Shown one piece after another: positions 1 to 6,220 of a stretch of DNA of 9,521 nt. A program made the translations under genes and the position numbers. The stretch comes from Acidobacteriaceae bacterium (GTDB lineage: Bacteria > Acidobacteriota > Terriglobia > Terriglobales > Acidobacteriaceae), in NCBI GenBank assembly GCA_003162255.1, contig PMMJ01000176.1, positions 389 through 9,909 on the forward strand. The letters run 5' to 3'. Position 1 is the first letter of the stretch, and the number at the start of each line of letters is the position of its first letter. The notes beneath the pieces were generated by a model. It ran no database searches. It saw only the letters and a program-made list of their open reading frames with translations, and was not told the DNA's origin.

Positions 1-12
1 CCGCCGAGCGCC

Positions 13-47
13 GCGCCGCCGAAGTAACGAAGTGAGGCAGGCGGCGT
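13..47 (+). terminator. GC-rich hairpin, possible terminator of an upstream gene
   Basis: The arms CGCCGCC (14-20) and GGCGGCG (40-46) are perfect reverse complements with a 19-nt loop, and a G-T wobble pair (13/47) extends them. All three forward frames reach a stop soon after the window start (25-27, 33-35 and 86-88), so the 3' end of a preceding gene could lie here, but its frame cannot be told. No T-run follows the stem, so termination is a guess. Confidence 0.25.
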
Positions 48-76
48 CGGCATCGCGTGCAGTTCTGGCCACTTTC

Positions 77-106
77 TTGGCTGAATAAAATGAGGTAGCG
101 TATATC
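77..106 (+). promoter_or_regulatory. weak sigma-70-like promoter candidate for the kinase operon
   Basis: TTGGCT (77-82) is followed after 18 nt by TATATC (101-106); an overlapping TATCAT (103-108) matches the -10 consensus at five of six positions but with a 20-nt spacer. Transcription would start near 113, leaving a leader of about 80 nt before the kinase start. The AT-richer patch around 86-108 stands out from its GC-rich surroundings. The match is modest. Confidence 0.25.
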
Positions 107-191
107 ATCGTGGCTCGGAACCGGATCGATTCTGTCCCGGTGCCGATAATCGCTGCGAGCGTTGGGGTTGATCCGCATTGGGGGACGCTCG

Positions 192-2864
192 GTGTCTGAG
201 GTAAACGCCACTCTGTCCGCGGGAGATCTCGTCGGCAACTACAAAATCCTCGGCCTGGCCGGAGCCGGGGGCATGGGCGTGGTATATCGCGCGCTCGACG
301 TGAAGCTGGAGCGCACGGTTGCGCTGAAGTTCCTTCCTGAGCACCTGGTTTCCAGCAGCGAGGACAAAGAGCGGTTTCTGCGCGAGGCGCGGACGGCGTC
401 TTCGCTCGACCATCCCAACATTGGCGCGATCCACGGACTGGAGGAAACCGGCGACGGACGCACCTTCATCGTGATGGCGTACTACGTCGGGGAAACGCTG
501 GCGCGAAAGATGCTCAGTGGTCCGCTGCCCGTGGCGGCAGCGGTCGACATCGCGATCCAAATGGGGGAGGGCCTGGCGGCGGCTCATGCGGGCACGGTGG
601 TGCACCGCGATATTAAGCCTTCCAATGTGATCCTGACGCAGAGTGGAGTGGCCAAGATTGTGGACTTCGGGCTGGCGCGGCTGGCGTCGTCGACGGGCAG
701 CACGCAGAGTATCAGCAGGGCGGGAACGATCGGCTACATGTCGCCGGAGCAGACAATCGGAAAACTGGTCGACCAGCGTACCGACATATGGTCGCTGGGG
801 ATTGTGCTGGCGGAGATGGTCGCGGGGAAGAATCCTTTTTTGCGGGACACGCCCGCGGGGACGATTTTCGCCATCCTGAACGAGCCGCCGCGATCACTCG
901 ATGAGATGCCGGACAAGATTCCGCTCGATCTGCTGCGCGTGATCTACCGTGCGCTGTCGAAAGAACCGGCGACGCGCTACCAGAGCTGCCGCGAGATGGT
1001 GGCCGACCTGAAGGACGTGCGCAGCCGTCTCGATCCCGCGGCGACGGCGCAAACCACCAGTCGGCCGTCGTCCGGAACGGCGACGCTGACCGGGTCGGAA
1101 CTTGCGTCGGAACTACGGAAGCAGATTGCAGAAGCGTCGCGTCCCCTGTGGGGCGTGCCGGCCACGGCGGCGCCGAAGTGGCCCCGGTGGCTGGCCGGAG
1201 TGGCCGTGGCAGCGGTGATACTGGCGGCGCTCTCGTTCCTGCCGCCGGTGCGCGACCGCGTGGTGGGATGGTTTGGCCGCCCGGAAGAGCACATTGCTGT
1301 GCTGCCGTTTGAGAATGTTGGCAATGATCCGGCGAATGAAGAGGTGTCCGCCGGACTGATGGACAGCCTGGCCAGCCGCCTTACGAACCTGGAGTCGGGG
1401 AAGCAGTCGCTGTGGGTGGTGCCGGCGAGCGAGGTGCGGCGGCAGAAAATTGCCGATCCGGCATCGGCGCTACGGCAACTGGGAGCGACGATGGCGGTGG
1501 AAGGAAGTCTGCGGCGCGAGGGGCAGACGATCCACCTGACAGTGAATCTGGTGAACACGAAGACCCTGCGCCAGGTCGGCTCGGTGACGCTGGAAGATCG
1601 AGCCGGAGATTTCTCTTCGCTGGAAGACGAGGTGGTGGCGCGACTGGCCAAGCTCATGCGCATCGACATGACGCCGGAGATGCTGCGCTCTTCAGGGAGC
1701 GCGGTCAATGCCGGGGCATATGAGTTGTACCTGAAAGCGCTCGGCTACACGCAGCGCTTTGACAAGCCGGGGAATCTCGACCAGGCGATTGCGGCGCTTA
1801 ATAGTGCGGTGAAGGAGGATCCCCGCTTTGCCCTGGGATTTGCCCAGCTCGGCGAAGCCTACCGCCTGAAGTACCGGCTGGACAAAGATAAAAAGTGGAT
1901 CGATGAAGCTCTGGCGAATTGCCAGAAAGCGCAGCAGTTGGACGATCGCTTGCCCGTGGTTTATGTGACGCTGGGGAATATCCACCAAAACACTGGGAAA
2001 TATGATCTCGCTTTGCAGGAGTACGAGCGCGCGCTGCAACTCGACCCGCGCAACGCGGACGCAGTCATGGGCCTGGCTGAATCTTACGACAGCGCGGGAC
2101 GTACCGCCGACGCTGAAGCTGCGTACAGAAAGGCCATCGCACTTCGTCCCGATTTCTGGCAAGGCTACAACCACCTCGCTAATTTTTTGGACGACCACCA
2201 GCGCTACGACGAAGCGGTAGCGCAGTTTCGCCATGCCATCGAACTCACTCCCGACAACTGGGCGCTTTATCTCAACTTAAGCGGGGTTTACACGGACATG
2301 GGGTCCACGCACTACCCCGAAGCTGAGCAGATGCTGCGGAAATCGCTTGCCCTTGAGCCCAGCTACCCCGCCTATGCCAACCTTGGATATCTCTATAACC
2401 AGGAGCAGAAATACGCCGAAGCCGCAGCCGCGACGGAGAAAGCCCTGCAATTGAACGACAAGGAGTATGTTGTGTGGGGCAACCTGGCGATCGCCTACGA
2501 AGGCCTCAAGGACAAAGAAAAGGAAGGCAAAGCGTGGGACCGCGAAATCGCCCTGCTGGAGCAGACGGTCCGGGACACGCCGCGCGACGCCGTTGCGCAG
2601 TCCAACCTGGGGCTGCTCTACGCCAAGAAAAGGCTTCGCGAAAAGGCCATTCCTCGCATACAATCGGCACTCGCGCTTGCGCCCGACGACCCGAACGTTC
2701 TGGAAAACGCCGGCCAAGCCTACGAAGACCTGGGTGATCGCGCCCAGGCGTTGCAGTATATCGAGAAGAGCCTGCAAAAAGGCTACGCCCTTGCGGACTT
2801 GAGGAATGTTCCGGATCTGCAAGGCTTGATCTCGGATCCCAGTTTCCGGCCCCGCGGTAAGTAA
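192..2864 (+). CDS. membrane Ser/Thr protein kinase with TolB-like and TPR domains
   Basis: This is a PknB-like receptor kinase of 890 aa that should phosphorylate Ser/Thr on cytoplasmic partners. The kinase domain (about 17-285) has all key motifs: glycine loop GAGGMG (24-29), ATP lysine K46 in VALK, E65, catalytic loop HRDIKPSN (138-145, base D140), DFG (158-160) and GTIGYMSPEQ (178-187). A low-complexity linker leads to one membrane helix (about 334-353), then a TolB-N-like alpha/beta domain from IAVLPFENVG (about 367-490). TPR repeats fill about 506-880, presumably outside the membrane. This order is common in Acidobacteriota. I chose GTG at 192 because GGGGGA (180-185) sits 6 nt upstream; an in-frame TTG at 162 would add 10 residues. 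The kinase is probably co-transcribed with the next gene. Codon style changes within the TPR part. The fold assignment is firm; the ligand and substrates are unknown. Confidence 0.93.
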   Translation: MSEVNATLSAGDLVGNYKILGLAGAGGMGVVYRALDVKLERTVALKFLPEHLVSSSEDKERFLREARTASSLDHPNIGAIHGLEETGDGRTFIVMAYYVGETLARKMLSGPLPVAAAVDIAIQMGEGLAAAHAGTVVHRDIKPSNVILTQSGVAKIVDFGLARLASSTGSTQSISRAGTIGYMSPEQTIGKLVDQRTDIWSLGIVLAEMVAGKNPFLRDTPAGTIFAILNEPPRSLDEMPDKIPLDLLRVIYRALSKEPATRYQSCREMVADLKDVRSRLDPAATAQTTSRPSSGTATLTGSELASELRKQIAEASRPLWGVPATAAPKWPRWLAGVAVAAVILAALSFLPPVRDRVVGWFGRPEEHIAVLPFENVGNDPANEEVSAGLMDSLASRLTNLESGKQSLWVVPASEVRRQKIADPASALRQLGATMAVEGSLRREGQTIHLTVNLVNTKTLRQVGSVTLEDRAGDFSSLEDEVVARLAKLMRIDMTPEMLRSSGSAVNAGAYELYLKALGYTQRFDKPGNLDQAIAALNSAVKEDPRFALGFAQLGEAYRLKYRLDKDKKWIDEALANCQKAQQLDDRLPVVYVTLGNIHQNTGKYDLALQEYERALQLDPRNADAVMGLAESYDSAGRTADAEAAYRKAIALRPDFWQGYNHLANFLDDHQRYDEAVAQFRHAIELTPDNWALYLNLSGVYTDMGSTHYPEAEQMLRKSLALEPSYPAYANLGYLYNQEQKYAEAAAATEKALQLNDKEYVVWGNLAIAYEGLKDKEKEGKAWDREIALLEQTVRDTPRDAVAQSNLGLLYAKKRLREKAIPRIQSALALAPDDPNVLENAGQAYEDLGDRAQALQYIEKSLQKGYALADLRNVPDLQGLISDPSFRPRGK

Positions 2865-2891
2865 CCAAATTCAATCGAAAAGGAGCCAGCC

Positions 2892-3518
2892 ATGTCCGCA
2901 GCGCGCAACATTCCGTACGAAGATAACCTTGCAGCGGTGAACATCACGATCGATTCGACGTTCACCCCCACGCCACAAGGCGCCAAGCTTGGGGTTGGGC
3001 AGACGATCACTTTCACCAACAACTCCGGACAAGAAATCAGCTTGATTCAGTTCAACCCCAATCCCCCTCAAGCGCCCTCTGGCCCGGGACCGACTCTGTT
3101 CTCCGACGTAACCGACTTGGAAAATAATGAAGTCTCGCCGGTGCTGACACCCAGTCCCGCCGAAGGAAGCGTGAACTATCTCATATTCGACGAGAATGGG
3201 GACGAATATGGGCCCTTTTCCATCCAACTGGGCGACGCGGTCCCGCTGAAGATCCAGATTATTGCATCGGAAATCTATCCCGCGACCGCGGCAATTCCTA
3301 AACTGGGCAGTGCGGCTATTTATTCTGACGACCAGCCCTGCGTCCAATACCCTATAACTTGGGGCGCAAAAGGCAACCCGTTCACAACTCTCGCGTCGTC
3401 AGCCGCCTGCGGCTTTTCGTCTAATGCTGTCCAGACGACAAAATCCAGCCCCAATACTTACCCGTACGGAATCGATCGCCCCATCGCTACCGGCGGCGGC
3501 AAGATAAAAGTCCAGTAG
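2892..3518 (+). CDS. hypothetical beta-rich protein, in operon with the kinase
   Basis: I do not recognise this 208-aa protein. It begins 27 nt after the kinase stop, with a strong AAGGAG ribosome site ending 6 nt before its ATG, so co-transcription is very likely. There is no signal peptide or membrane helix, so it is predicted to be cytoplasmic. The N-terminal part alternates short hydrophobic strands with polar turns, for example VNITIDSTFTPTPQG and GQTITFTNNSGQEISLIQF. This resembles an immunoglobulin-like or cupredoxin-like sandwich but lacks an obvious metal site. Pro, Asn and Ser are frequent. There are only two Cys (150 and 173), and the C-terminal tail is Gly/Lys-rich. It could be a target or partner of the kinase, which is inference from position only. 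A hairpin follows at 3565-3598. Its codons favour C in third position, as in the second half of the kinase gene. Confidence 0.8.
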   Translation: MSAARNIPYEDNLAAVNITIDSTFTPTPQGAKLGVGQTITFTNNSGQEISLIQFNPNPPQAPSGPGPTLFSDVTDLENNEVSPVLTPSPAEGSVNYLIFDENGDEYGPFSIQLGDAVPLKIQIIASEIYPATAAIPKLGSAAIYSDDQPCVQYPITWGAKGNPFTTLASSAACGFSSNAVQTTKSSPNTYPYGIDRPIATGGGKIKVQ

Positions 3519-3564
3519 CTAGCAGAAGTAAGCAGCGTTCCTAGCCTGCCTCCATGACGGCAAC

Positions 3565-3598
3565 GGCGCTGCGATCTGAAGTGACGGATCGCAGCGCC
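3565..3598 (+). terminator. 12-bp perfect hairpin after the kinase operon
   Basis: GGCGCTGCGATC (3565-3576) and GATCGCAGCGCC (3587-3598) are exact reverse complements around a 10-nt loop. It lies 47 nt after the stop of the hypothetical gene, the usual place for a terminator or an mRNA 3'-end stabiliser. No T-run follows, so it is not a classic intrinsic terminator, although GC-rich genomes often show this form. Confidence 0.5.
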
Positions 3599-3669
3599 AG
3601 CGACCGTCCTCCCTTAGCAGGCCGCGGAAAAACCTTGGTCCGAGCAGGTCTTGGGAAGGGCGCGACTTC

Positions 3670-3791
3670 ACAGCTTGCGGAAGAACTCCGGTTTTGTATC
3701 AGGGTATCGCTTTAACGATACCGCAAGTCCTTCGAAATCAATCACCTCTTTAGGGGCTGGGCACCTGATAGTGAGCTTTTCCGCAAGCTGT
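3670..3791. repeat. 13-bp perfect inverted repeat enclosing a nested hairpin
   Basis: ACAGCTTGCGGAA (3670-3682) is the exact reverse complement of TTCCGCAAGCTGT (3779-3791); a G-T and an A-T pair extend the stem by two. Inside lies GGTATCG (3703-3709) / CGATACC (3716-3722) with a 6-nt loop. A shorter copy of the right arm, CCGCAAG (3721-3727), could also pair with 3674-3680, so two folds compete. It may be the closing stem of a structured RNA or the termini of a small miniature element; no clear target-site duplication flanks it. Confidence 0.55.
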
Positions 3792-3884
3792 TCAGTCGTG
3801 TCGCAAGTAAAGGAAAACGCCTCGCGCTTTAGCCTCGTGCGAGCGCCTGTCGCCGACGGGTTGCAAATACTGGACTTAACCCTG

Positions 3885-3913
3885 GGAACTCCACGGCCCG
3901 CCCCGGAGTCTAA
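3885..3913 (+). promoter_or_regulatory. sigma-E-like (ECF) promoter candidate for the sigma operon
   Basis: GGAACT (3885-3890) followed after 17 nt by GTCTAA (3908-3913) resembles the E. coli sigma-E type promoter (GGAACTT, about 16 nt, TCTGA/TCTAA). It lies on the correct strand, about 100 nt before the ECF sigma start, which suggests autoregulation. Transcription would begin near 3919. The arms ACTCC (3888-3892) and GGAGT (3905-3909) form an inverted repeat across the spacer. The assignment is by motif only. Confidence 0.45.
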
Positions 3914-3937
3914 GTAGTTAAGCGGGAAGGGCTATCG

Positions 3938-3968
3938 GGGAATCGTGTCAGCAGGAATTAAGATTCCC
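3938..3968 (+). promoter_or_regulatory. hairpin in the leader of the sigma factor mRNA
   Basis: GGGAATC (3938-3944) and GATTCCC (3962-3968) are exact reverse complements with a 17-nt loop. If transcription starts near 3919, this stem lies in the untranslated leader, about 30 nt before the GGAGG ribosome site (3998-4002). It could affect mRNA stability or translation, or be a protein-binding site in DNA; nothing in the sequence decides between these. Confidence 0.3.
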
Positions 3969-4012
3969 ACCGCTGGAGCTGGAGTGACTCTATAATTGGA
4001 GGCAACGCCGTT

Positions 4013-4744
4013 ATGGCGGGAGTTACGACATTGGGCGAACTTGCCAGCGCGATCGGGGCCCGAAATGAGGAATCCGCCGTCATTGCTGAACTGAAGGCGG
4101 GTTCGGAAGAGGCCTACTCTTGGCTGATCGGCGAGTTTCACCAGCCGATTTACGGCCTCATCTACCGCATCACGAATGACCCGTCCGACGCCGCGGACAC
4201 GACCCAGGAAGTGTTTCTGAAAATCTTCCGCGGAATGAAGCAATTCCACGGCGAGTCGAGCCTGAAGACCTGGATTTACCGCATTGCACTGCACGAGGCG
4301 GCGAATCGCAGGCGGTGGTGGTTCCGGCACAAGGCACAGGAAACGCCGATTGATGGCTCAGCCGCGGGAGAGAACGCATTTCCCGGAGAAGACCGGCTGG
4401 TGGATCCGGGCGAATCTCCGTTTGAAAAGTGCGCGCATAGCGAGGTGCGCGCGGCGGTGGAGCAGGGCCTGCAGCAGGTGCCCGAACCGTATCGGACCGC
4501 GCTGATCCTGCGCGACCTGGAAGACATGTCGTACGAGGAGATCGCGGAGGTTTTGGCGGTCTCGCTGGGAACAGTGAAGTCGCGCATCACTCGCGGGCGC
4601 GACGCGTTGCGCAAGAGATTAGCCGGATATGTCCGGGAAGTGGGGCCAGAGTTGGGACTGCTCGTGCCTGCCAGCGTGCCTGCCAACGATCGACGGAGCG
4701 GTTCGCGTGGCAGCCGAGAAGTTGAAGTTGAGGTGACACCATGA
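4013..4744 (+). CDS. ECF-family RNA polymerase sigma factor (RpoE-like)
   Basis: This 243-aa ECF sigma factor would direct RNA polymerase to a regulon that is probably tied to envelope stress. Region 2 (about 33-103) shows the core-binding pattern DAADTTQEVF (59-68) and the -10-reading segment around FHGESSLKTWIYRIALHEAANRR truncated here to its end points (78-100). An acidic linker follows (about 105-145). Region 4 (about 147-203) carries the helix-turn-helix at 173-196, beginning SYEEIAEVLAVS and ending in the basic RGRDALRKRL. A tail of about 40 residues rich in Val, Arg and Glu is longer than in most ECF factors. GGAGG (3998-4002) precedes the ATG by 10 nt. The stop overlaps the start of the anti-sigma gene (ATGA, 4741-4744), so the pair is translationally coupled. 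A candidate autoregulatory promoter lies at 3885-3913. The family is certain; the inducing signal is unknown. Confidence 0.93.
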   Translation: MAGVTTLGELASAIGARNEESAVIAELKAGSEEAYSWLIGEFHQPIYGLIYRITNDPSDAADTTQEVFLKIFRGMKQFHGESSLKTWIYRIALHEAANRRRWWFRHKAQETPIDGSAAGENAFPGEDRLVDPGESPFEKCAHSEVRAAVEQGLQQVPEPYRTALILRDLEDMSYEEIAEVLAVSLGTVKSRITRGRDALRKRLAGYVREVGPELGLLVPASVPANDRRSGSRGSREVEVEVTP

Positions 4745-5412
4745 ACTGCGCTGAGATCAAGAAGTTGTTCTCGCCGTATCTCGACGGCCGGGTGAGCGGT
4801 TCGGAAATGCGCGCGCTCACGCGCCATATGCAACAATGCGCCGCTTGCTCGCGGGAGTATGCCGCGATGCAGCGCACGCAGCAGTTGCTGGCCAGTCTGG
4901 GTCCGAAGCAGGCCCCGGCCGACCTGGCGTTGAAATTGCGGGTTGCGATTTCGCGCGAAGCGGCACAGGGGCGGCATCCGCGGTTTGAAGGTGTGCTGGT
5001 GCGGTTGCAAAATGCGCTCAATGCTTTCATGGTTCCGGCGACGGCGGGACTGGTCAGCGCGGTGTTGTTTTTCGGACTGCTGCTGGGCTTCTTTGCCCTG
5101 CCCGCCGAACTGCGGGCGAGCAGCGGAGACGTTCCGCTGATGCTCTACACCGGACCGCAGTTGGAACGGTCGGCCTTCGGGACGACACTAGGCAATACGG
5201 ATGACGAGGCGGTGGTGGTTGAAGCTCACGTGGATGCCAACGGCCGGATCGACGACTATCGCGTCCTGTCGCAGCCCGACGACGCCCAGTCCGTGCTGCC
5301 GCAGTTGAAGAACCTCCTGATTTTCACGACCTTCCATCCGGCGCTTTCGATGGGAAGGCCGACTTCGGGGACGGCCGTGCTTTCTTTTTCGAAGATCAGC
5401 GTGAAGGGGTAA
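4741..5412 (+). CDS. membrane anti-sigma factor: zinc-finger (ZAS) domain plus TonB-like C-terminal domain
   Basis: This 223-aa single-pass membrane protein should hold the preceding sigma factor inactive. The N-terminal cytoplasmic domain has the zinc-binding anti-sigma pattern with C3 and H29-x3-C33-x2-C36 (HMQQCAAC), as in zf-HC2 family proteins. A linker leads to a membrane helix at about 96-120. The outer part (about 153-220) resembles a TonB C-terminal domain: VVVEAHVDANGRIDDYRVL, then FTTFHPAL with GRPTSGTAVLSF. This domain normally contacts outer-membrane receptors, so it could sense envelope state; that role is inference. The start is fixed by GAGGTG (4730-4735) and the 4-nt overlap with the sigma gene. 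The gene ends 12 nt from the convergent toxin stop, leaving no room for its own terminator before the toxin gene. Confidence 0.88.
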   Translation: MNCAEIKKLFSPYLDGRVSGSEMRALTRHMQQCAACSREYAAMQRTQQLLASLGPKQAPADLALKLRVAISREAAQGRHPRFEGVLVRLQNALNAFMVPATAGLVSAVLFFGLLLGFFALPAELRASSGDVPLMLYTGPQLERSAFGTTLGNTDDEAVVVEAHVDANGRIDDYRVLSQPDDAQSVLPQLKNLLIFTTFHPALSMGRPTSGTAVLSFSKISVKG

Positions 5413-5424
5413 CTCTCCGGCTAT

Positions 5425-5835
5425 TCAAGCACGTGCGATCCACAAGATCGGAAATTGGCGTCCGAGTTTTTCGAAATCTCGGTCCGAAGTGACCAGGGTG
5501 GCTTCTTGCAGCACGGCCAGAGCAGCCGCCACACAATCCACGTAAGGAATTTTGTGCACCGCCTTGATCTCGCCCGCTTTGAGCGCCTGAGAAAGATCGA
5601 CGGGAATAATCCGGAGCGGAAGTCGCGAGAGATTGGCAATCGTTCGCCGGGCCGTTTCCTCGTCGCGCCGCTGCCATAGCAGGTAAAAGACCTCGCCCCA
5701 ATTCAGCACGGAGATGAGCACAGAACTCCGCTGCTGGAGAGCCGACTGGAGCAGACGCTCCACTTTTCGCGCCCCCGGCCCCGCCTCGATCAGATCCAGT
5801 ACCGCATTGGCATCGAGGACGTAGGTTCCTGTCAC
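5425..5835 (-). CDS. vapC: VapC-type PIN-domain ribonuclease toxin
   Basis: This 136-aa PIN-domain protein is the toxin of a type II toxin-antitoxin pair; VapC toxins are Mg-dependent RNases that cleave tRNA or rRNA. The acidic active-site residues expected for the family are present: D8 in YVLDANAVLDL, E48 in NWGEVF, D100 in YVDCVAAA, and D118 (or D120) in TSDRDF. Length is normal. The start is GTG at 5835-5833, overlapping the antitoxin stop as GTGA, with a GGTGGAG ribosome site just upstream; this indicates translational coupling. A longer in-frame reading upstream (to 5895) lies inside the antitoxin gene and is unlikely. The gene is convergent with the anti-sigma gene, with 12 nt between their stops. 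Its cellular target is unknown. Confidence 0.9.
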   Translation of the reverse strand: MTGTYVLDANAVLDLIEAGPGARKVERLLQSALQQRSSVLISVLNWGEVFYLLWQRRDEETARRTIANLSRLPLRIIPVDLSQALKAGEIKAVHKIPYVDCVAAALAVLQEATLVTSDRDFEKLGRQFPILWIARA

Positions 5836-6062
5836 TTCTCCACCCGATGCTGGCGTTCGCGGGCTTCCACCAGCGAGTCCTCGCCTTTGCAGCAACCGAC
5901 CAGGCTGCTGATGAACTCCCTGGTGATGGGCTGCAGGATCAACTGGTTCTCCTCGCTGCGGATGGCCAGCCGGGTTCCGGTCTTGATCCCCAGTTTCTCG
6001 CGCAGAGCGGCGGGAATCACGATTTGGCCTTTCGAACTGACCACGGTAAACGTAGTATCCAT
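5832..6062 (-). CDS. vapB: AbrB/SpoVT-type antitoxin (VapB)
   Basis: This 76-aa antitoxin should bind and neutralise the VapC encoded next to it and repress their operon. Residues 4-46 form a swapped-hairpin AbrB/SpoVT DNA-binding domain, recognisable from VVSSKGQIVIPAALREKLGI. The C-terminal part (about 50-76) is charged and helical, with two adjacent Cys, and would wrap the toxin. I start it at ATG 6062-6060. In-frame ATG (6083-6081) and GTG (6092-6090) codons lie further upstream but fall inside the operator palindrome and precede or overlap the -10 element. No ribosome site precedes any of these starts, and the promoter position suggests a leaderless or nearly leaderless mRNA. The stop overlaps the vapC start. 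Confidence 0.88.
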   Translation of the reverse strand: MDTTFTVVSSKGQIVIPAALREKLGIKTGTRLAIRSEENQLILQPITREFISSLVGCCKGEDSLVEARERQHRVEK

Positions 6063-6092
6063 GTGGCTTACATTATGACACATGTAAGCCAC
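6063..6092 (-). promoter_or_regulatory. vapBC operator palindrome with extended -10 promoter element
   Basis: On the minus strand GTGGCTTACAT (6092-6082) and ATGTAAGCCAC (6073-6063) are perfect 11-bp inverted arms around an 8-nt spacer, ending at the base before the vapB ATG. Inside it, TGTCATAAT (6080-6072) is an extended -10 promoter element; no good -35 is visible, as is usual for that class. Binding of the dimeric antitoxin or the VapBC complex here would block RNA polymerase, the normal autoregulation of such modules. Confidence 0.65.
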
Positions 6093-6150
6093 TTCGGGAC
6101 TTGGCTTAACGTTCCCGCCCGTTCCTTCGCCGCCCTCACTCCCGCACGCT

Positions 6151-6188
6151 GAATGAGTGCCGAATGAGTGTTTGACCGCGAATTGACC
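6151..6188 (+). repeat. two direct repeats with 11-bp period upstream of a TPR gene
   Basis: GAATGAGTG occurs at 6151-6159 and 6162-6170, and TTGACC at 6172-6177 and 6183-6188. Both pairs are spaced by exactly 11 bp, about one DNA turn, so a protein could read them from one face of the helix. The second pair coincides with candidate -35 elements. Confidence 0.5.
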
Positions 6189-6200
6189 AGTTCGTACACT
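6172..6200 (+). promoter_or_regulatory. sigma-70-like promoter candidate for the 512-aa TPR gene
   Basis: TTGACC (6172-6177), five of six matches to the -35 consensus, is followed after exactly 17 nt by TACACT (6195-6200), four of six matches to the -10. Transcription would start near 6207, 14 nt before the ATG. An alternative -10, GATAAT (6209-6214), would place the start at the ATG itself. Either way the leader is very short, in line with the absence of a ribosome site. Confidence 0.4.
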
Positions 6201-6220
6201 AGTTGTTAGATAATCCGTCT

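Larger units (their letters stand above)
3519..4012. other. 494-nt region without a convincing gene, rich in inverted repeats
   Basis: Between the hypothetical gene and the sigma factor no frame reads like protein. The only ORF (3651-3917, TTG start, 88 residues) has no ribosome site, and its composition is unlike the neighbouring genes. Instead the stretch holds many stems: 3565-3598 (12 bp), 3670-3682/3779-3791 (13 bp), 3703-3722 (7 bp), 3821-3843 (7 bp with one G-T), 3846-3860 (6 bp with one G-T, 3-nt loop), 3888-3909 (5 bp) and 3938-3968 (7 bp). The last 130 nt carry the probable promoter and leader of the sigma gene. A structured RNA, a small decayed element, or both could account for the middle part. 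Confidence 0.6.

Noticed and set aside
977..1708. Long minus-strand ORF opposite the kinase gene
   Set aside because: It is an antisense reading of a well-supported kinase/TolB-like coding region; its residue mix (many Arg, Ser, Thr) is typical of shadow frames in GC-rich DNA.
3651..3917. Forward ORF of 88 codons starting with TTG
   Set aside because: It has no ribosome site, an unusual start, a composition unlike the neighbouring genes and no recognisable motif, and it overlaps several inverted repeats. Better explained as non-coding.
3991..3996. Perfect TATAAT upstream of the sigma gene
   Set aside because: Transcription would start near 4003, after the GGAGG ribosome site (3998-4002), and no -35 element lies at the right distance. 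Probably a chance match.
4276..5010. Minus-strand ORF across the sigma/anti-sigma junction
   Set aside because: It covers two clearly recognised plus-strand genes and shows no motif of its own.
5836..5895. N-terminal extension of VapC to 5895
   Set aside because: The extra residues lie within the antitoxin gene and do not look like a PIN domain; the GTG at 5835 with its GTGA overlap and ribosome site gives the normal VapC N-terminus.
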